Source: Apostichopus japonicus
Taxonomy: Eukaryota; Echinodermata; Holothuroidea; Aspidochirotida; Stichopodidae
NCBI RefSeq assembly: GCF_037975245.1
Contig: NC_092575.1
Coordinates: forward strand, 7,849,001 to 7,913,000
DNA: 64,000 nt
Direction of reading: 5' to 3'
The notes under the pieces: model-generated
Seen by the model: the letters and a program-made list of their open reading frames with translations, nothing else
What the model was told of the DNA's origin: nothing
The model's database searches: none
Part shown: positions 59,001 through 64,000 of the stretch, piece by piece
Position numbering within the stretch: the first letter of the stretch is position 1
Layout: each line of letters starts with the position of its first letter
Translations under genes and position numbers: made by a program

Positions 59001-60109
59001 TAGACAACAGATTTTAAAGACTGGTGTTCCACGTGCAATGCAGTCAAATTGCTTCCTCAAAATATTGTCTTTTCTTCATGGAATTGCTTCACAAAACGTT
59101 GCCATGGTTATGTAACATCTATGAAACGTTCCTGATCAATGTCAATATAGTTTCCATCCCTCACTTATCTGTGAATCTCATTCGGAAGAAAACACTTCCC
59201 CGTCAATCTGCTGGTTTACAGGTAGCTGACATTATGCTTTCAAGTTGTTGTAAAAACATTGAGATAACTGGGGGGGGGGTTCTTCTCTTTTTTATTTTTT
59301 TTAAAGTATTCACTAATTCTTTGGCTTTTTTACCTTTCCCCCAATTTCTTCTTTCGAAAGAAAAAAGAAAAAGAGAGGAAAAACAAAATTAGATCTGTTT
59401 CACCTATCATTTTGTTACAAACCCGTCAAAAAGGCCTCATTTCCAATAACGTGAAAACTGCTTTGCCAACAAAGCCCAGAGGGTTGAAAAGGAGCCGACT
59501 GTGCAATGTTTAAGATGATCTAGATACTAGAGTTATCTGTCCGTTATAATCCAAATTAAAGAGAACATGGCCATAAGCAATATGTAAAAAGAACCGTCAA
59601 CAGGGACCGGCCAAGATGACTTAGTCTGCTAATGCCCGGTGTAGATGGTTGTGGCTATTCTCTCCTTTACCTCTGCTTGCACCCCCAGAGCACCCCCAAA
59701 TATCGAATTCAAGTTTGAAAGTCCTAGAAATAACATAAACCACCCGAGTGATACATTGCAGCTGATTGGTCAGTCAAAGACGTGTACGTGTTACCTAAAC
59801 TATTTCAACTTGTTTACAGAAAGCTTGATCTGATATCCTCGAAACAATAAATGAATCCATCCACGATGTTCATACAAGTCTATGATATGACCACAGAACA
59901 CATGCAACGGATGGACGAACGGATGGTCTGACAGAAAGACAAACAAACAAAGCTGCAGGAATTACTGTTGTAGCCTCTGGACCTAATTTAAGGGTATGAG
60001 ATAAGTTGGCTAGGTAGGTTGTTGACCAATATTAAAGTACCGGGAAACAATGTATAAGGGACATCATGAAAGCTGGCATAGCTTCTATAAAAGCATTAAT
60101 GTTGTGTGT

Positions 60110-60225
60110 GTGTGTGTATTTATATATAATTGAAATCGTAGTGAGTTAAAAAATCCAGAACAGTGAAAAAACTTCCAGCCTCCACCGGGGTTCGAATATA
60201 TATATTTATATATAAACAAACACTT
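60110..60225. repeat. TG/TA tracts around a tRNA-type B-box-like fragment
   Basis: GTGTGTGTGTGTG and TATATA tracts flank ...AGTGAAAAAACTTCCAGCCT then CCACCGGGGTTCGAATAT. GGTTCGAAT resembles a pol III B box, so a truncated SINE is possible. The related AGTGAAAAATGTTCCACC next to the TA tract at 48036 supports a dispersed family. Confidence 0.35.
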
Positions 60226-62423
60226 AACACACCATTTTAGCTCCAGTGCACTGCACACCATATTAGCTCCATGGAGTGCACTGCAGTTCTAAACAAACAA
60301 ATCTCAATATTCTTTTCTCGCCTCCAAAAGTGCAATTACTTGATAAATAGAGTCATAACGCCAGTAAATGACTTCTGCCCTGATTATGAGCAAAGTGCAC
60401 TAGGCTAGGGCCTGCAGCAGCAGTTCAGACAAGGTACAAGAGGCTAGGCCTAGCGCAGCAGTATATAAGAACACATTGTATCAGTTATAATTGATAGGCC
60501 CAGTATACCTGCTGATATTTGTTCCCTTCTTGCTATTTATTGCAATAATCTGACAATTTAATATTCCCCATTCGGGGGGGGGGGGGGTATGTAGTACGCA
60601 GCAAGCTACTGCAAACCTTAGTTTCCTCTACAAATGTTGAATATTTGAGTAAATTGAGTGATGATATGATATCTTTCATCCACTTTTTAAACAAAGAAAT
60701 TAGGGTTAGCTAAGACGAGATGGATATGGCTAGGAAATAAAAGAGGTCGATAATAATTTAATTCTCCTGAATAAGAGTGTGATATGAATTACCATGTATT
60801 AAAAGGACATACAAATAAAAGGTTACAAGAAATTATAGTAAACGCTAGAGAATAAAAGCCAGTCTGTATAGGTGAATTTCAGACATGGACGAGTTCCTGG
60901 AAAAGAACTTGCAGAGAGTTCATCTTGGATCAAGGATCATTAGTTGTTTCTTTCCAGTGAACTCAACTGAATTCACAGCAAGTCACTGACAAACTGTTCA
61001 GCCTGATCAGCTAACTCAACTAAGTTTGGAACGGGAGGCACTTTTACTTGGAAGCATTATTTGCATAGCTTGATTATCTCTCTCCAGCAGGGGGACATGG
61101 ATGAATCCTGTCATCAGGTGACCTGCTTTTGACCCCCTAAGGTTATTTTAACTGCAAGGGGGGAGGGGGGTATTAGATCGATGAAGATTGACATTATATA
61201 ACAGCAGCCAGTTTGACAGATTTGTAAGACAGCACTCAAAAACCAATGGGTATTCCGCAGTCTTATGTATGACAGTCTTTCTCTAAACTGGGTCATTTAG
61301 TATAAACTACTGCTTAAGCGACTCATGTGTGTCTGAAGATTATCCGCCCTCGAATCATATTTGTAAACATAAGCAGACTGAATGTTAACTTTACATTAGT
61401 GCTAATTTAAACTGTCCAACAAAAGGTAATTGTTGGGGGCTCAGGTTATTTCATCATGCTTCTTAGTTTTTATGATGCAACAGAATAATCTTCACCCATT
61501 TGAGAAAAAAATAAAAAAAGCAAGTAATATTGTCACTTTCAAAGCATTGTCTCTGTATCAATGCATATGAGATACTGTATCTTCTTGCCTAATTTCAAAA
61601 TCTGGAAAGCCAGATGAGGAGGTAAGAAGGCCGCCATTTCCAGAAAACTAGAAAAGTACTGTTGGAAAATTTTTAGCATGCTGATATGTTGCAGGTCGGC
61701 GATGTTGCACAAACCGCTGACCTTTAAGAATCAATAGATGAAGCTCAAGTTGTTCTATTAACATTTGTATGACGATTGGCAAATTTCTGTTTCTCTATAA
61801 AACATATCCACGGTGAAATCAAACATATAGTCGAACCCACACTACCACAAATTATTCTGTGCTATAAAACAGAGAGAAGAGCTAATAACCATTGCATGAA
61901 AGACCACAGCCCCTGCAGTGCAAATGTCTAACTGGTGATCAAATATTGTCAGAAAGTCAAACATGTGCTCATTGTGAATACATTTTAAACATCTCCACGT
62001 CAACAATGAAGGATTACTGTCATAAAAACTGTAATATAAATAGTTCATTATGTACTGCTGGTTTCGATGATACTGAGTCTTAACATAATTCCACATCATT
62101 AATAGAAGTAATAATTCCTGACATTATTTGTCATAGCAGATTCCTGGCTGAACTTTGGTGATTCTATAATGTTAGCACATCATGCGAGCACTATATTGCA
62201 CAACTATAAAATGATTAATTACAACCGTATCATTGTCCTTATGAATCTTAAATCGCATCTTGATCGTATTGGATAATCGAATTATGTACAGCATCAAAAA
62301 CAGCCTGTCAGGACTTATATGAACCAGAGCGGATTTCTATGGAAGAGGGGCCTCCACTCAGCTTGTAAGCTAACTGAAATGTCCTGAGCTGGTTAAAGAC
62401 TATATCAAGCCAATTAAATTAGT

Positions 62424-62560
62424 CAGTATTATGAACATAATATTAACATTAGAGTAAACCACATCACGTCAGTATTATGAACATAATATTAACATTAGAG
62501 TAAACCACATCACGTCAGTATTATGAACATAATATTAACATTAGAGTAAACCACATCACG
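62424..62560. repeat. Three perfect tandem copies of a 46-bp unit
   Basis: The unit begins CAGTATTATGAACATAATAT and ends AAACCACATCACGT; the copies look identical, which suggests recent duplication. Followed by a short AGAGGGGGGGGGAGAGG tract. Confidence 0.95.
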
Positions 62561-62922
62561 AGAGGGGGGGGGGAGAGGATGGAACAGTTCTGTTTAAGCA
62601 AGAGCTAGGCAATGTCTAATCCAGCAAACATTCAATGTCACAGTAACCATCCTGTTTTTCATTGTCACGCAACAAAGCTCCGAGAAATATGCTATGATGG
62701 AAACAATCTGAAAATAGTGACGATCATTGCCAATGACAAAGTCAACTTATTCAAACAATTTCCAACCAGTTTTATATTTTCTTTCTTTCTCTCTATCAAA
62801 ATAAAGGGAACTAATATTTCTTGAAGAGAGATTTTTAAGTTAGTAACGTAGGAGAAGTGCATGTTCATATTCATTACAAGCAGCTGCTAACTAGAGGAAG
62901 CGACTATTGGAGTATCGCTTAC

Positions 62923-62947
62923 CCCGATGAGCGATTAAATCAGCCAT
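62923..62947 (-). CDS. MSI: Candidate Musashi alternative first coding exon
   Basis: ATG at 62947 opens MADLIAHR and ends in phase 1 (G) at a strong gtaagc donor. The next Musashi exon (48436) needs phase 1, and the join reads AHR-GFGFIVF, like the canonical HR-GFGF junction. An in-frame TGA lies 23 codons upstream, so the ATG is the plausible start. The product would lack RRM1 and half of RRM2. Predicted only; no transcript evidence available. Confidence 0.4.
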
Positions 62948-62985
62948 CGTTTCCTCCAGTAAACTAACTGTTTCCCTTCTTTGGT

Positions 62986-63097
62986 TGACGTGACCGTAAT
63001 TTTCACAAAGTCACGCACTGGCCAATCAGACAAATGTTGCAGTTAAAAACCAACGGCATCGGGACGTTGAACATTCTTGTAATTCCAGATGACCAAT
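62986..63097 (-). promoter_or_regulatory. Candidate internal promoter (CRE-like site and two CCAAT boxes)
   Basis: Just upstream of the candidate exon: TGACGTGA (62986-62993, one base from the CRE TGACGTCA) and CCAAT at 63022-63026 and 63093-63097 (ATTGG on the minus strand, about 75 and 146 bases before the ATG). This spacing is typical of NF-Y/CREB-type promoters, but short motifs like these also occur by chance. Confidence 0.35.
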
Positions 63098-63408
63098 CTT
63101 TAGGTAGCTTTTATGACATGACATTTGTTAAGATGTAAACTCTCACAAAATTAGATTCATTTAATAGCCACACAAGTTAGTCTAATTTCACTTCCAATGA
63201 TGAAAAACAAAAAAGGTGCAAAGTTTGAACAATGGTGGTTCAAAATTGATCAGGTGCTTTTAATAACATGACCAGGAGAAGGTGGAATGCATGTGACATT
63301 TAGAATTGAGTAGAGCGATTCATTCATTCATTGGATACATTTAATGGTATTCATATTTGGATTCATTCCTATTTGGAGTAGTTTATTTTTATTATTAGCC
63401 CTGTAGAC

Positions 63409-63763
63409 CATGGGTGGGCAACCTTTTTGAATGAATGGGCCAGATATAAGGAGTGAAAAATTGACTGGGCCGCACCTAACCATCGACTTGCTGTTGATTT
63501 CAAACCTTTGATTCCGAGGACTTTCAAGCAATAGGTGTGTGTACTTAATCTGTATTCACAAAAACATGATGTCAATACAGTACAGTCGATAATTAATGGG
63601 ATAATAGGCCTACCTGACTAGATCATTATTGCCGATAAATTCTATGCAGCTTGCTCGTTTTTGTGATTAATTTTTTTCCTTCTCCTTGAAACATCTCACG
63701 GGCCGCTAAAAAATCACTGGCAGGCCGCATGTGGCCTGCGGGCCGTAGGTTGCCCAACCCCAG
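63409..63763. mobile_element. hAT-like element with perfect 8-bp target duplication
   Basis: 355 bp bounded by CATGGGTGGGCAACC and GGTTGCCCAACCCCAG (inverted repeats), flanked by identical CTGTAGAC at 63401-63408 and 63764-63771. The right half reads GGCCGCATGTGGCCTGCGGG, typical of a hAT family spread through many animals. A different subfamily from the CAGTGGCG elements at 4505-9138. No transposase. Confidence 0.9.
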
Positions 63764-63771
63764 CTGTAGAC

Positions 63772-64000
63772 ACATACTTTAAATCTTTTCCCAAATTTAA
63801 GCTTAATTGACTACTTTCATGTATCTACATGCCACCGTCAATCTTTCAAGATGACATGTATACCATTGTAATGTGTGAAAAAGATAAGGGTGGCTAACAT
63901 ACATACATTAATATACTCTTTGTCTGCACACAGTCAATGTAAAAATTAATGTAAAAATGATATTTTTAGACCAATTATAGGAGTAATTTATTATCTTGGC
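63772..64000. other. Right edge, nothing recognised
   Basis: AT-rich DNA; no exon seen. Confidence 0.5.

Larger units (their letters stand above)
48437..62922 (-). other. Very long Musashi intron (upstream of RRM2 exon)
   Basis: 14.5 kb in which I looked for, and did not find, the exons encoding RRM1 and the first half of RRM2 (expected KIFVGGL and DKTTNRHRG type codons on the minus strand). Contains a CA run at about 51319-51340, irregular TGATATTAATAT repeats at 52900-53035, TA tracts near 60115-60215, homopolymer G/C runs (48277, 54188, 57264, 59270 and 60576) and a GC-richer pocket at 53800-53990. No second gene recognised. Confidence 0.6.

Noticed and set aside
60185-60200. tRNA gene at GGTTCGAAT
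   Set aside because: Only a B-box-like motif; no cloverleaf arms or A box could be found.

Overview
This is a window of animal nuclear DNA: three intron-containing protein genes separated by AT-rich, repeat-loaded sequence. The organism is most likely an echinoderm, and I lean to a sea cucumber. That lean rests on Ambulacraria-like protein sequences, the very frequent palindrome TAGGCCTA and the style of the repeats; it is an inference, not a proof. Nothing prokaryotic is present (no operons, CRISPR array or phage genes).

Layout. (1) 83-3891, minus strand: the 5' half of a RAB34/RAB36-type small GTPase gene. Four coding exons were rebuilt from splice sites; the rest of the gene lies left of the window. 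(2) 3892-10700: an intergenic block with several non-autonomous hAT-like elements. One has a perfect 8-bp target duplication, and one sits inside another. (3) 10715-17852, plus strand: a complete ribosomal protein gene, RPL23A (uL23), with six coding exons, 187 residues, a pyrimidine-rich TOP-like leader and an AATAAA signal. Its first intron appears to use a GC donor. Intron 5 carries two minisatellites. (4) 17960-27900: no gene recognised. It holds two copies of a TTAA-flanked MITE and a decayed non-LTR retrotransposon tail; part may be the long 3' UTR of the next gene. (5) 27902-64000, minus strand: a Musashi (MSI1/MSI2) RNA-binding protein gene. The second half of RRM2 and the whole C-terminal region are spread over seven coding exons (48436 down to 28709). 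Two possible C-terminal exons exist. RRM1 and the start of RRM2 were not found before the right edge, so they probably lie beyond 64000 behind an intron longer than 15 kb. (6) 63409-63763: another hAT-like element with a perfect 8-bp duplication, inside that region.

RAB34 and RPL23A are transcribed divergently; RPL23A and Musashi converge. The three genes have unrelated jobs (ciliary/Golgi trafficking, translation, post-transcriptional control), and nothing suggests a functional cluster.

The observations most worth a second look all concern the Musashi gene. A candidate alternative first exon at 62923-62947 joins in phase, and with a matching residue context, to the RRM2 exon. Intronic minisatellites read, on the transcribed strand, as tandem arrays of the published Musashi binding motif. 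Another intronic minisatellite reads as tandem potential G-quadruplexes. The GC-AG intron of RPL23A and the two hAT-like elements with perfect target duplications are also solid. All exon calls were made by eye from reading frame, splice consensus and remembered family sequence; no search was run.
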